Positions 53,290 through 61,174 of a stretch of DNA of 64,000 nt are shown here, piece by piece (the first letter of the stretch is position 1; each line of letters begins with the position of its first letter). The notes under the pieces are model-generated. The model had not been told where the DNA came from and searched no databases. It worked only from the letters and a program-made list of their open reading frames with translations. The stretch spans positions 1-64,000 of the forward strand of contig NZ_NPKR01000011.1 in assembly GCF_008329535.1 (NCBI RefSeq), written 5' to 3'. A program made the position numbers and the translations under genes. This DNA comes from Mycolicibacterium sp. P1-18 (lineage in GTDB: Bacteria; Actinomycetota; Actinomycetes; Mycobacteriales; Mycobacteriaceae).

Positions 53290-54317
53290 GAGGGCACCAC
53301 GATCGACTTGAGGCTGGCCGGGTCGGTGTCGCTGTCGAGCGCCTCGCCGACGTGCTCGAGGTCGTAGCGCCCCGTCACCATCCCGTCCAGGTCGACCGCA
53401 CCCGAGCTCACCAAATGGATTGCCGCGGGCCAGGTGTCGGTGTAGCGGAACACCCCGGTCACGTTGATCTCCATGTTCTGGATGTGGCCGATCGGCAACG
53501 GGTAGTCACCCGAGCCCATTCCCACCAGGACGACGTGGCCGGCCGGCCCCACGGCCTTGATGCCGCTGGTAACCGCCGGAGCGGCGCCGCTGGCGTCGAT
53601 GAACACGTCGACCTGAGGGTCGAGCGCGGCGACGTCGTCGACCATCGGATCGAGCACCTCGGTGGCACCGAACCGCAGCACGGCTTCGCGCCGGGACTCG
53701 AGCGGGTCGGACACGACGATGCGGGAGGCGCCGAAGGCGCGCGCTGCCTGCGCGCAGATGACGCCGATCGGTCCGGCGCCCGCGATGAGCACCGAGGTGC
53801 CGGGCGCGACGTGCGCCTTGCGCATGGTGGTGACGGCGACCGACAGCGGCTCCAGCAGGGCGGCAGCCTCGTCGGTCATCGAATCCGGTACGGGATGGGC
53901 GAATTCGGCGTCGATGAGGACGTAGCGGCAGAACGCGCCGTCGATCGGCGGCGTGGCGTAGAACTCCATGTACGGGCAGAGGTTGTACCGCCCGGCCATG
54001 CACTGCTTGCACCGGCGGCAGGGGTGCTGCGGCTCGACGGCCACCCGCTGGCCGACCCGCGTCGGGTCGACCTGGTCGCCGACGACGGCGATGCGGCCCG
54101 ACAGCTCGTGACCGAGGATCATCGGATCCTCGACGACGAAGTCGCCGATGCGCCCGTGCCGGTAGTAGTGCACGTCGGAACCACACACACCGACCGCGGC
54201 CACCTCGACGAGAACCTCGTGGGCCCCCGGCGTGGGGACGGGACGGTCCTCGATCTTCAACGTGCCGACCCCGGTCATCACGCTGGCGCGCATCGTGTCG
54301 GCAACAGTCTCGGTCAT
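53286..54317 (-). CDS. Sorbitol/xylitol-type zinc-dependent dehydrogenase
   Basis: 343 residues, MDR polyol dehydrogenase subgroup: VCGSDVHYYRHGRIGDFVVEDPMILGHELSG is the sorbitol dehydrogenase signature with the catalytic zinc ligands; structural zinc in PQHPCRRCKQCMAGRYNLC; NAD-binding VLIAGAGPIGVICAQAA. Expected to turn a pentitol or hexitol into a 2-ketose, for example xylitol to xylulose, which fits the xylulokinase-like gene upstream. ATGA overlap with the RPE-like gene. Confidence 0.88.
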   Translation of the reverse strand: MTETVADTMRASVMTGVGTLKIEDRPVPTPGAHEVLVEVAAVGVCGSDVHYYRHGRIGDFVVEDPMILGHELSGRIAVVGDQVDPTRVGQRVAVEPQHPCRRCKQCMAGRYNLCPYMEFYATPPIDGAFCRYVLIDAEFAHPVPDSMTDEAAALLEPLSVAVTTMRKAHVAPGTSVLIAGAGPIGVICAQAARAFGASRIVVSDPLESRREAVLRFGATEVLDPMVDDVAALDPQVDVFIDASGAAPAVTSGIKAVGPAGHVVLVGMGSGDYPLPIGHIQNMEINVTGVFRYTDTWPAAIHLVSSGAVDLDGMVTGRYDLEHVGEALDSDTDPASLKSIVVPS

Positions 54318-54952
54318 ATTGCTTCCCTTCGTTCGGATGTCATGAGGGCCCGGCCGACGACCATCTGCGCGACACCGGCGGCCGCGCACAACGGCGCGAT
54401 CTCCTCGGTGACGCCGCCGTCGACGGCAACGGGTAGTTCGGATCTGGTGGTGCAGGCGGTCACCAGACTCAGTCGCTCGAGTCGGCAACGGTCCTTGGTG
54501 CCGGGTTCGATCAGCATCACCAGGACGCCGTCGGGGTCGGCGGGCCACTCGGGATCGGTGAGGCCGTCCCATTCTCGCCACACCGCGATCCACGCCGCGC
54601 CGCCGGCGTCGCGGATGGCGTGGGCCCGCTCGGAGGTGAAGGCCTGCCACGGCAGGAACACCACCCCCGGGTGCACGGCGAGGATCTTGGGGAGCACCGC
54701 GTCGACGAAGTCGGCGGAGCCGATCAGGTGGACGCCGATCCGCGCGCGGTCGACGGTGCTCGAGATCATCTGCAGCTCAGCCAGACTCACGCCGGCGGGT
54801 AAGCCCTCCGAGGCGGCCATGACGTCGACGTGGACGTCGAGGCCGGTGTCGGCCAGGGCCTGCGCGGCGGCGACCCGGGATTCCGGCGTGGAGTAGACCG
54901 AGCCGGCCAGCAGACCGGGGAAGTCGCGGTGCCACGGGTTGAGGGTGATCAT
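54314..54952 (-). CDS. Ribulose-phosphate 3-epimerase-like TIM-barrel protein
   Basis: 212 residues, RPE/HPS superfamily. The metal ligand pattern is kept: His and Asp in HVDVM, His in IGVHLIG, Asp in AVDGG. However, the RPE phosphate and loop motifs are altered (VMLIEPGTKD where RPE has M-x-V-x-P-G-x-G-G-Q). It is thus more likely a sugar-phosphate epimerase or hexulose-phosphate-type lyase acting on an unusual ketose phosphate. Coupled (ATGA) on both sides in the polyol operon; presumably acts after the FGGY kinase. Confidence 0.75.
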   Translation of the reverse strand: MITLNPWHRDFPGLLAGSVYSTPESRVAAAQALADTGLDVHVDVMAASEGLPAGVSLAELQMISSTVDRARIGVHLIGSADFVDAVLPKILAVHPGVVFLPWQAFTSERAHAIRDAGGAAWIAVWREWDGLTDPEWPADPDGVLVMLIEPGTKDRCRLERLSLVTACTTRSELPVAVDGGVTEEIAPLCAAAGVAQMVVGRALMTSERREAI

Positions 54953-56433
54953 CGGCCGCCTCCGTCGAGGATCGGTGACGCCGCCAACGTCGCCCACCGG
55001 GCACGCAGGGCGCCGAGGTCGCGGCCGTGCTGCCGAGGTGCGACGCGGATCCTGGCCTCGGGCTGCCACCGCTTGGCCAGGTCGACCAGCCCGGCCCGGT
55101 CGGCCTGGGTCGCCACGGCGGCGGCCTGGATGCAGGCGCCGCGGGCGGTCGCCTCGTCCACGTCGGGCAGCGTGACTTCGTCGCCCAGCAGGTCGGCCAG
55201 CAGTTGCAGCGTCGCGGGTGAGCGCGCTCCACCGCCCACGGCCGTTGCGGCGCCGCGCATCTCGACGCCGCATGCCAACAGGCTGTCACGTCCGGAGAGC
55301 AGCGACAGCAGTGGACCCTCCACGAAGGCGCGTGCGAGTTCTTCGCGCGTGGTCGACGAGGTGAGGTCGGCGAAGGCGCCGCGCGCGTCGGGGCGGTCCG
55401 GGGTGCGCTCCCCGTCGAGGAACGGCACCAGCACCGGGCCCTGGGTGGGTCCGGCCGCGAGCGCCAGCTCGGCGATGCCGGCCAGGTCGGTGCCCAGCAA
55501 CACCGCTGCGCGGTCGACGACCCGCGCGGCGTTGAGGGTACTCATCAGGGGCAGATACCCGCCCGTCATGTCGGCTACGCCATCCACGGCACCGGTCGTG
55601 TCGAACACCGGCCCGCGCGACGACGTCGCCACCACGCCGGAGGTCCCGATGCTGAAGTACTGGTCGCCGTCGGTCAGTCCGAGACCCAGATAGGCCGCGT
55701 GCTGGTCGCCGCCGCCGGCACCGACCACGACGTCGTCACCGATGCCGAGCAGGGCGGCGCGGCCCGGCAGCACCCGGCCCGCGGCGTCGGCCGGTCCCAG
55801 CACGGTCGGCAGTTTGGCGGCCCAGTCCCTGGCCCCGCCCGCCACCTCCAGGTACGACGGAATCCACTGTCCCTCAACCGCGTCGAAGTAGCCGGTGCCG
55901 GACGCGTCGGAGCGGTCCGTGACCTTCTCGCCGGTCAGCCAGTAGGTCAGGTAGTCGTGCGGCAGCAGAATCGTGGCGACCCGGTCCAGCAGCCCGGGCT
56001 CGTGCTCGGCGACCCACGCCAGCTTCGCGATGGTGAAGGCGGCCGTCGGCAACGTGCCGATCCGCATCACCCACCGGCGTGCACCGATGCGCTCGACCAG
56101 TCGCGCGAGGTTGGGCGAGCCGGTGGTGTCGTTCCAGAGCTTGGCGGCGCGCAGCACCTCGCCGCGCTCGTCGAGCAGGACAAGGCCGTGGCATTGCGCC
56201 GCAACGGAGATCGCGCGGACGTCGGGCGTCTCGGTGCAGGCGGCGACGGCCCGGTTGGCGGCCGCGACCAGTGCGTCGACCCAGTCACCCGGATGCTGTT
56301 CGCTCGAGGGCGGAAAGGCGGGCGGGTGCGGGGCGGCGCCCGATCCCAGGATTTTGCCGGTGCCCAGATCCCTGATCTCGACCTTGCACGACTGCGTCGA
56401 CGAGTCGACGCCCATGACCGCCGGTGTCGTCAT
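54949..56433 (-). CDS. xylB: FGGY-family carbohydrate kinase, xylulokinase-like
   Basis: 494 residues with the FGGY two-domain layout: phosphate loop VMGVDSSTQSCKVEIRD, sugar-binding VAAQCHGLVLLD and LWNDTTGS, catalytic Asp region GAGGGDQHAAYLGLG, and ATP-binding FSIGTSGVV and GGGARSPATLQLLADLLGDEV. Probably phosphorylates D-xylulose or a related ketose made by the dehydrogenases. Overlaps the SIS gene stop and RPE-like gene start (ATGA each). Confidence 0.88.
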   Translation of the reverse strand: MTTPAVMGVDSSTQSCKVEIRDLGTGKILGSGAAPHPPAFPPSSEQHPGDWVDALVAAANRAVAACTETPDVRAISVAAQCHGLVLLDERGEVLRAAKLWNDTTGSPNLARLVERIGARRWVMRIGTLPTAAFTIAKLAWVAEHEPGLLDRVATILLPHDYLTYWLTGEKVTDRSDASGTGYFDAVEGQWIPSYLEVAGGARDWAAKLPTVLGPADAAGRVLPGRAALLGIGDDVVVGAGGGDQHAAYLGLGLTDGDQYFSIGTSGVVATSSRGPVFDTTGAVDGVADMTGGYLPLMSTLNAARVVDRAAVLLGTDLAGIAELALAAGPTQGPVLVPFLDGERTPDRPDARGAFADLTSSTTREELARAFVEGPLLSLLSGRDSLLACGVEMRGAATAVGGGARSPATLQLLADLLGDEVTLPDVDEATARGACIQAAAVATQADRAGLVDLAKRWQPEARIRVAPRQHGRDLGALRARWATLAASPILDGGGR

Positions 56434-57080
56434 GCGCCGCGCACCACGGGTGCCGACTGGTCGCCGAGGACGCGTTGACCGACGCCGCCGGCGGGGTGAC
56501 CGTCGACGACGTCGCCGAGGGTGTGCCCGCGCATCGACATGGTCACCACCGCCACCGCGTCACTCCACGCCCCGACGGCAAGGGTGCTCGCCATGGCGAT
56601 CATGTCGCCGGGATCGGCTCCGGACGGCGTCGGCGGCAGCGCCGCGACGCTGCTCGCCGCGGCGGCGAAGGGCGAATCGGGGCTCTCGGTGAGTGCGACG
56701 ACGTGAATGCCGCGGCTGCAGAGTCGCTCGACCAGGCTGGTGAGTTCGCTGCTCTGGCCGGTCTTGGAGATCGCGACGACGAGGTCGGCCGGCGTGATCG
56801 CCCCCATCCCGCCGTGCAGTGCGTCCATCGACGGGAGGTAGACCGCGGGCGTCCCGCAGACCGACAGCAGATGCGCCAACCGCTCGGCCATGATTCCGGA
56901 CGTGCCCGAACCGGTCGTCACGACCTTGCCCGACACGGCGATCATCTGGCGGGCCACGGCGACGACGGAGGACTCGACCGTCCCGACCAGCGCAACGAGC
57001 GCGGCGGACTCCCGGGACAACACCTCGCCCGCGAGATCGGCCAGGCCTTCGTCGTCAAGACCGTGGGCGTCGCTGCTCAA
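56430..57080 (-). CDS. SIS-domain sugar isomerase (6-phospho-3-hexuloisomerase-like)
   Basis: 216 residues, one SIS domain: VTTGSGTSGIMAERLAHLLSVCGTPAVYLPSMDALHGGMGAITPADLVVAISKTGQSSEL is the phosphosugar-binding core, similar to PHI/KdsD-like isomerases. Together with the RPE/HPS-like gene it resembles the PHI-HPS pair of the ribulose monophosphate pathway, but those pairs are normally adjacent. TTG 57080 is the best start (AAGG about 9 nt upstream). First gene of the operon, opposite the SorC regulator. Confidence 0.82.
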   Translation of the reverse strand: MSSDAHGLDDEGLADLAGEVLSRESAALVALVGTVESSVVAVARQMIAVSGKVVTTGSGTSGIMAERLAHLLSVCGTPAVYLPSMDALHGGMGAITPADLVVAISKTGQSSELTSLVERLCSRGIHVVALTESPDSPFAAAASSVAALPPTPSGADPGDMIAMASTLAVGAWSDAVAVVTMSMRGHTLGDVVDGHPAGGVGQRVLGDQSAPVVRGA

Positions 57081-57108
57081 CTGTCAACCTTGCTGCTCGT
57101 GAGTTTCT

Positions 57109-57170
57109 TTGTGATGTGGATCATGCAATGGCTATGCTCACATGTCAACGTCTCTGCACATATGTGCAGA
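57109..57170. promoter_or_regulatory. Overlapping divergent promoters with a perfect 18-bp operator
   Basis: Leftward promoter: TTGACA (-35, minus strand, 57143-57148), 17-bp spacer, CATGAT (57120-57125). Rightward promoter: TTGTGA (57109-57114), 18-bp spacer, TATGCT (57133-57138). TCTGCACATATGTGCAGA (57153-57170) is a perfect palindrome just downstream of the rightward start and 5 bp upstream of the leftward -35. Binding by the SorC protein would affect both. All elements are seen in the sequence; activity is inferred. Confidence 0.65.
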
Positions 57171-57213
57171 AGCGGTGTGAGCCTAACGGTTCGGGAATGA
57201 CGGGAGGCGACCC

Positions 57214-58134
57214 ATGGGGCCCGACGAGCTGTTCCAGCGTGCGGTGATCGCCCGTCGGTACTACATCGAGGGACGCACGCGAATCCAGATCGCCGAGGAG
57301 TTCGGGCTCTCCCGCTTCAAGGTCGCCAGAATGCTCGACGAGGCCCTCGAGTCCGGGATGGTGGAGATCAAGATCCACAACCCCGGCGCCGTCGACGTCG
57401 AACTGTCGACGGCGCTGCAGCGCCAGTACGGGCTCGAACACGCCTACGCCGTGTCGGCGGATTCGACGAACGCCGCCGACCACGTCGACGCCGTCGCCAA
57501 GGCCATGGCCGAACTGCTGCAGTCGATCTTGCGCGACGGCGACGTCGTGGGCGTCGACTGTGGCCGCACCCTGACCCACATCGCGCCCTATCTGACCGCG
57601 TTGCCCCGTTGCGACGTCGTCCAACTCACGGGCATGGCGGGCGCCATCGCCTCCAACGGCACCGACCTCGTCCGGCGCATCAGCGAAGTCAGCGGAGGCG
57701 ACTCGTGGCCGCTGTACGCCCCCCTGGTCGTCACCGACGCCCGCACCGCCCGGAGCCTTGGCGACACGCCGCAGATCCGCGAGACCACCGCCCGCCACTC
57801 CTCGGTCAGCTGCGCCATCGTCTCGGTCGGCGCGTGGACCGACGGCGCCTCCCAGGTCTACGAGGCGTTGACCGCCGACGAGACCCGTGCCCTCGACGCG
57901 GCAGGCGTCTGCGCCGAAACCTGCGCGCTGCTGCTGGACGCGGACGGCCAGCGCGTGCCCGGACTCGACGAACGCCGGATGGGCATCGACGAATCGGTGT
58001 TGCGCGCCATTCCCACCCGGATCGCCATCGCGGCCGGCAAGGAGAAGGCCGCCGCCACCCAGGCCGTGCTCAACTCGGGTCTGGTGTCGTCACTGGTCAC
58101 CGACATCGACATCGCCACAGCAGTTCTCGCCTGA
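57214..58134 (+). CDS. SorC/DeoR-type sugar-responsive transcriptional regulator
   Basis: 306 residues. N-terminal helix-turn-helix (VIARRYYIEGRTRIQIAEEFGLSRFKVARMLDEALESGMVEIKI) and a C-terminal SorC sugar-phosphate-binding domain (DVVGVDCGRTLTHIAPYL, QLTGMAGAI, IAIAAGKEKAAAT). Controls the divergent polyol operon and possibly the SDR gene that follows it by 34 bp. GGGAGG ribosome site before ATG 57214. The inducer is presumably the phosphorylated sugar. Confidence 0.93.
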   Translation: MGPDELFQRAVIARRYYIEGRTRIQIAEEFGLSRFKVARMLDEALESGMVEIKIHNPGAVDVELSTALQRQYGLEHAYAVSADSTNAADHVDAVAKAMAELLQSILRDGDVVGVDCGRTLTHIAPYLTALPRCDVVQLTGMAGAIASNGTDLVRRISEVSGGDSWPLYAPLVVTDARTARSLGDTPQIRETTARHSSVSCAIVSVGAWTDGASQVYEALTADETRALDAAGVCAETCALLLDADGQRVPGLDERRMGIDESVLRAIPTRIAIAAGKEKAAATQAVLNSGLVSSLVTDIDIATAVLA

Positions 58135-58168
58135 TCACGCCCACCACCGACGAGGAGAGATGAGAGAG

Positions 58169-58903
58169 ATGCCCGACGCAACCGAACCCACGGTGAACTT
58201 CGACTTCCGGCTCGACGACCGGGTCGCCCTGGTGACCGGCGGCGCCTCCGGAATCGGGGCGGCCATCGCGGCAGGATTCGCCGCCAAGGGCGCCACCGTC
58301 GCCATCGCCGACCTGGCCACCGACGACGGCTACACCTGCGACGTGTCCGACCCCACCTCGGTCCAGGCCACGGTGGACGCCGTCGTCGCCGACCACGGCC
58401 GGATCGACGTCCTGGTCAACAGCGCCGGAATCGCCAGGCTCGCACCGGCGGAGGAGCTGTCGCTCGCCGACTGGGACTCGACCATGGCCGTCAACCTCAA
58501 GGGCACCTTCCTGATGTGCCAGACCGTCGGCAAGCACATGCTCGCCGCCGGGCGTGGCGTGATCGTCAACATGGCCTCCCAGGCCGCCAGCGTCGCCATC
58601 GACGAGCACGTCGCCTACTGCGCCTCGAAGTTCGGCGTCCTCGGCATCACCAAGGTGCTCGCCACCGAATGGGCGGGCCGGGGCGTCCGGGTCAACAGCA
58701 TCTCCCCCACCGTCGTGCTGACCGATCTCGGCATCAAGGCGTGGGACAACCCCAAGGGCGAGGCGCTCAAGAAGCTGATCCCCACCGGCAGATTCGCCTA
58801 CCCCAACGAGATCGCCGCCGCGGCAATCTATCTGGCCTCCGACGCCGCCGCGATGGTGAACGGGGCCGACCTGGTGATCGACGGCGGCTACACCATCAAG
58901 TAG
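58169..58903 (+). CDS. Short-chain dehydrogenase/reductase downstream of the SorC gene
   Basis: 244 residues, classical SDR: TGGASGIG, NSAG, MASQAAS and YCASK active site. VLTDLGIKAWDNPKGEALKKLIPTGRFAYPNEIAAAAIYLASDAA resembles D-threitol/xylitol-type dehydrogenases of actinobacteria, though sequence alone does not fix the substrate. ATG 58169 chosen over ATG 58160, which is only 2 nt from GAGGAG. Overlaps the convergent LacI gene by 8 bp. Probably part of the SorC regulon. Confidence 0.87.
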   Translation: MPDATEPTVNFDFRLDDRVALVTGGASGIGAAIAAGFAAKGATVAIADLATDDGYTCDVSDPTSVQATVDAVVADHGRIDVLVNSAGIARLAPAEELSLADWDSTMAVNLKGTFLMCQTVGKHMLAAGRGVIVNMASQAASVAIDEHVAYCASKFGVLGITKVLATEWAGRGVRVNSISPTVVLTDLGIKAWDNPKGEALKKLIPTGRFAYPNEIAAAAIYLASDAAAMVNGADLVIDGGYTIK

Positions 58904-59894
58904 TCGAGGCGCGGGCGACCAGTTCCGGCCGGAACATCACGTGACGGGGCTCCGCCGCCGGCGCCTCCGCGCAGGCGAGCAGGAGGTCGAGCGCCGTCGT
59001 GCCGATGTCCGCACTCGGCTGGCGAATCGACGACAATGCCACCGCCGCCGACCGCGCGAAGTCGATGTCGTCGTAGCCGATCAGCGCGACGTCACCCGGG
59101 ACGCTGACCCCGCCGCCGGCCAGACCCTGCAGCATGCCGATCGCCAACAGATCGTTCGCGCAGAATACGGCGTCGGGCCGCTGGTCGGCGGGGCGCTCGC
59201 ACAGCCGCTCGCCGGCCGCGCGACCCGCCAGCACACTGGGTTCCTCGGTGGCGACGACTTCCAGTGTCGCGCCAGGGAATTGGTCGACTGCCGCCCGCGC
59301 CCCCGCCAGCCGGTCCGCGACCTGGCGCAGGCCCTGCGGACCGCCGACGTAGGCGATGCGCCGTCGCCCCTGCTCGCACAGATGCGTCGCCGCCAGCCGG
59401 CCCCCGGCGACGTCGTCGACGGCCACCGAGGCAAACGGCGTCCCGGTGCCGTCACGGTCCACCAGCACCACCGGCACGCCGCGGCGGTGCAGCGCGAGCA
59501 GCCGGTCCAGATCCTCGCCCACGGGTGAGATCAGCAGACCGAAGACGCGTTGCTCCTCGAAGATCTCCAGGTAGGTGCGTTCGCGTCCCGGGTCGTCGTC
59601 CGAGGTGCCCAGCAGGACGATCAGATTGTGCTGTGCGGCACGGAGTTCCGCGGACCGCGCCACGTCGGTGAAGAACGGGTTGCCGACGTCGAGCACCAAC
59701 AGGCCCACGCAGCGCGAGCGGCCCGCACGCAGCTGCCGCGCGGCGTCGTTGCGCACGAAGCCCAGCTTCTCGATCGCGGCCTGCACCCGCGCGACGGTGG
59801 CCGGGGCCACCCGCTCCGGTGCGTTGAGCACGTTCGACACGGTGCCGACGGAGACCGACGCCGCCGCGGCGACGTCACGAATTCCGGCGGCCAC
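58896..59894 (-). CDS. LacI family transcriptional regulator
   Basis: 332 residues. Helix-turn-helix IRDVAAAASVSVGTVSNVLNAPERV with hinge helix, then a periplasmic-binding-protein-like effector domain (VGLLVLDVGNPFFTDVARSAE, RRIAYVGG, ALIGYDDIDFARSAAVALSSIRQP). GTG 59894 matches the usual LacI start position. Lies 5 bp after lldD and ends the rhamnose cluster, so it is likely the repressor of that cluster; rhamnose or a later intermediate would be the inducer. Confidence 0.92.
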   Translation of the reverse strand: MAAGIRDVAAAASVSVGTVSNVLNAPERVAPATVARVQAAIEKLGFVRNDAARQLRAGRSRCVGLLVLDVGNPFFTDVARSAELRAAQHNLIVLLGTSDDDPGRERTYLEIFEEQRVFGLLISPVGEDLDRLLALHRRGVPVVLVDRDGTGTPFASVAVDDVAGGRLAATHLCEQGRRRIAYVGGPQGLRQVADRLAGARAAVDQFPGATLEVVATEEPSVLAGRAAGERLCERPADQRPDAVFCANDLLAIGMLQGLAGGGVSVPGDVALIGYDDIDFARSAAVALSSIRQPSADIGTTALDLLLACAEAPAAEPRHVMFRPELVARASTT

Positions 59895-59899
59895 TGCGG

Positions 59900-61174
59900 T
59901 TAGCCCCTCGTCGTCGGTTGCCGCGGGGCCAGCCGCTCCAGCTGCGTGACGTGGGCGGGAGTGAGCTCCTCGAGCGAGTTCACGCCCAGCAGGCGCATGG
60001 TCCGCTCCACCTGGCCGGAGAGGATCTCGATGGCCCGGTTCACCCCGGCCTCCCCGCCCGCCATCAACCCGTAGAGATAGGCCCGCCCGATCAACGTGAA
60101 CCGCGCGCCCATCGCGATCGCGGCCACCACGTCGGCACCCGACATGATGCCGGTGTCGAGGTGCACCTCGACGTCCTTGCCGACCTCGCGGACCACCTCG
60201 GGCAGCAGATGGAACGGGATCGGCGCCCGGTCGAGTTGGCGCCCACCGTGATTGGACAGCAGCACCGCGTCGACCCCCAGGTCGGCGACGGCCCTGGCGT
60301 CGGCCACGGTCTGCACGCCCTTGACCACGAACTTGCCCGGCCACTGCGACTTGATCCAGGCGAGGTCCTCGAAGGTCACGGTGGGGTCGAACATGGTGTC
60401 CAGCAACTCCGCGACGGTGCCCGACCACCGGTCCAGCGACGCGAACGCCAGCGGCTCGGTGGTCAGGAAGTCGATCCACCACTGCGGGCGCGGCAGCGCG
60501 TTCGCGACGGTCCGCAGGGTCAGCGCCGGTGGGATGGACATGCCGTTGCGCTTGTCGCGCAGACGAGCACCCGCGACCGGTACGTCGACGGTGACGAGCA
60601 GAGTGTCGTAGCCGGCCGCGACGGCCCGCTCGACCAGGGCCATCGACTTGTCGCGGTCCTTCCACATGTACAGCTGAAACCAGTTGCGCCCCAGCGGGTT
60701 GGCGGCCTTGACGTCCTCGATGGCGGTGGTGCCCATCGTCGACAGCGAGAACGGGATGCCCGCCCGCGCGGCGGCATGGGCACCGGCGATCTCACCCTCG
60801 GTGTGCATCATCCGGGTGAAGCCCGTGGGCGCGATCCCGAAGGGCATCGCCACCGGCGCGCCAAGCACGTCCCAGCCGGTGCTCACCTTGGACACGTCGC
60901 GCAGGATCGCCGGGTGGAACTCGACGTCGGAGAACGCCTGCCGGGCCCGAGCGATGGACAGCTCGGCCTCCGCGGAGCCGTCGGTGTAGTCGAACGCCGC
61001 CCGAGGGGTCCGGCGCTTGGCGATGCGGCGCAGGTCCTCGATCGTCAACGCCTTGTCGAGCCGGCGCTTGGTCGCGTCGAACTCGGGCTTCTTGAACTGC
61101 ATCAGCGGCGCGAGATCGTGCCGGCTGGGCAGCCGCCGCCTGGTCAAGTGATTCGTCGAGTGGTTCATCGTCAT
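59900..61174 (-). CDS. lldD: FMN-dependent alpha-hydroxy acid (L-lactate) dehydrogenase
   Basis: 424 residues. TIM-barrel FMN enzyme with GIAPTGFTRMMH, WFQLYMWKDR, FVVKGVQTVADA and the catalytic SNHGGRQLD (His-Arg). Converts L-lactate to pyruvate, passing electrons to the respiratory chain. ATG 61174 overlaps the rhaB stop (ATGA); ATG 61168 with a better-spaced GGGAGG is the alternative. In this setting it would consume L-lactate produced from rhamnose-derived L-lactaldehyde. Confidence 0.88.
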   Translation of the reverse strand: MTMNHSTNHLTRRRLPSRHDLAPLMQFKKPEFDATKRRLDKALTIEDLRRIAKRRTPRAAFDYTDGSAEAELSIARARQAFSDVEFHPAILRDVSKVSTGWDVLGAPVAMPFGIAPTGFTRMMHTEGEIAGAHAAARAGIPFSLSTMGTTAIEDVKAANPLGRNWFQLYMWKDRDKSMALVERAVAAGYDTLLVTVDVPVAGARLRDKRNGMSIPPALTLRTVANALPRPQWWIDFLTTEPLAFASLDRWSGTVAELLDTMFDPTVTFEDLAWIKSQWPGKFVVKGVQTVADARAVADLGVDAVLLSNHGGRQLDRAPIPFHLLPEVVREVGKDVEVHLDTGIMSGADVVAAIAMGARFTLIGRAYLYGLMAGGEAGVNRAIEILSGQVERTMRLLGVNSLEELTPAHVTQLERLAPRQPTTRG

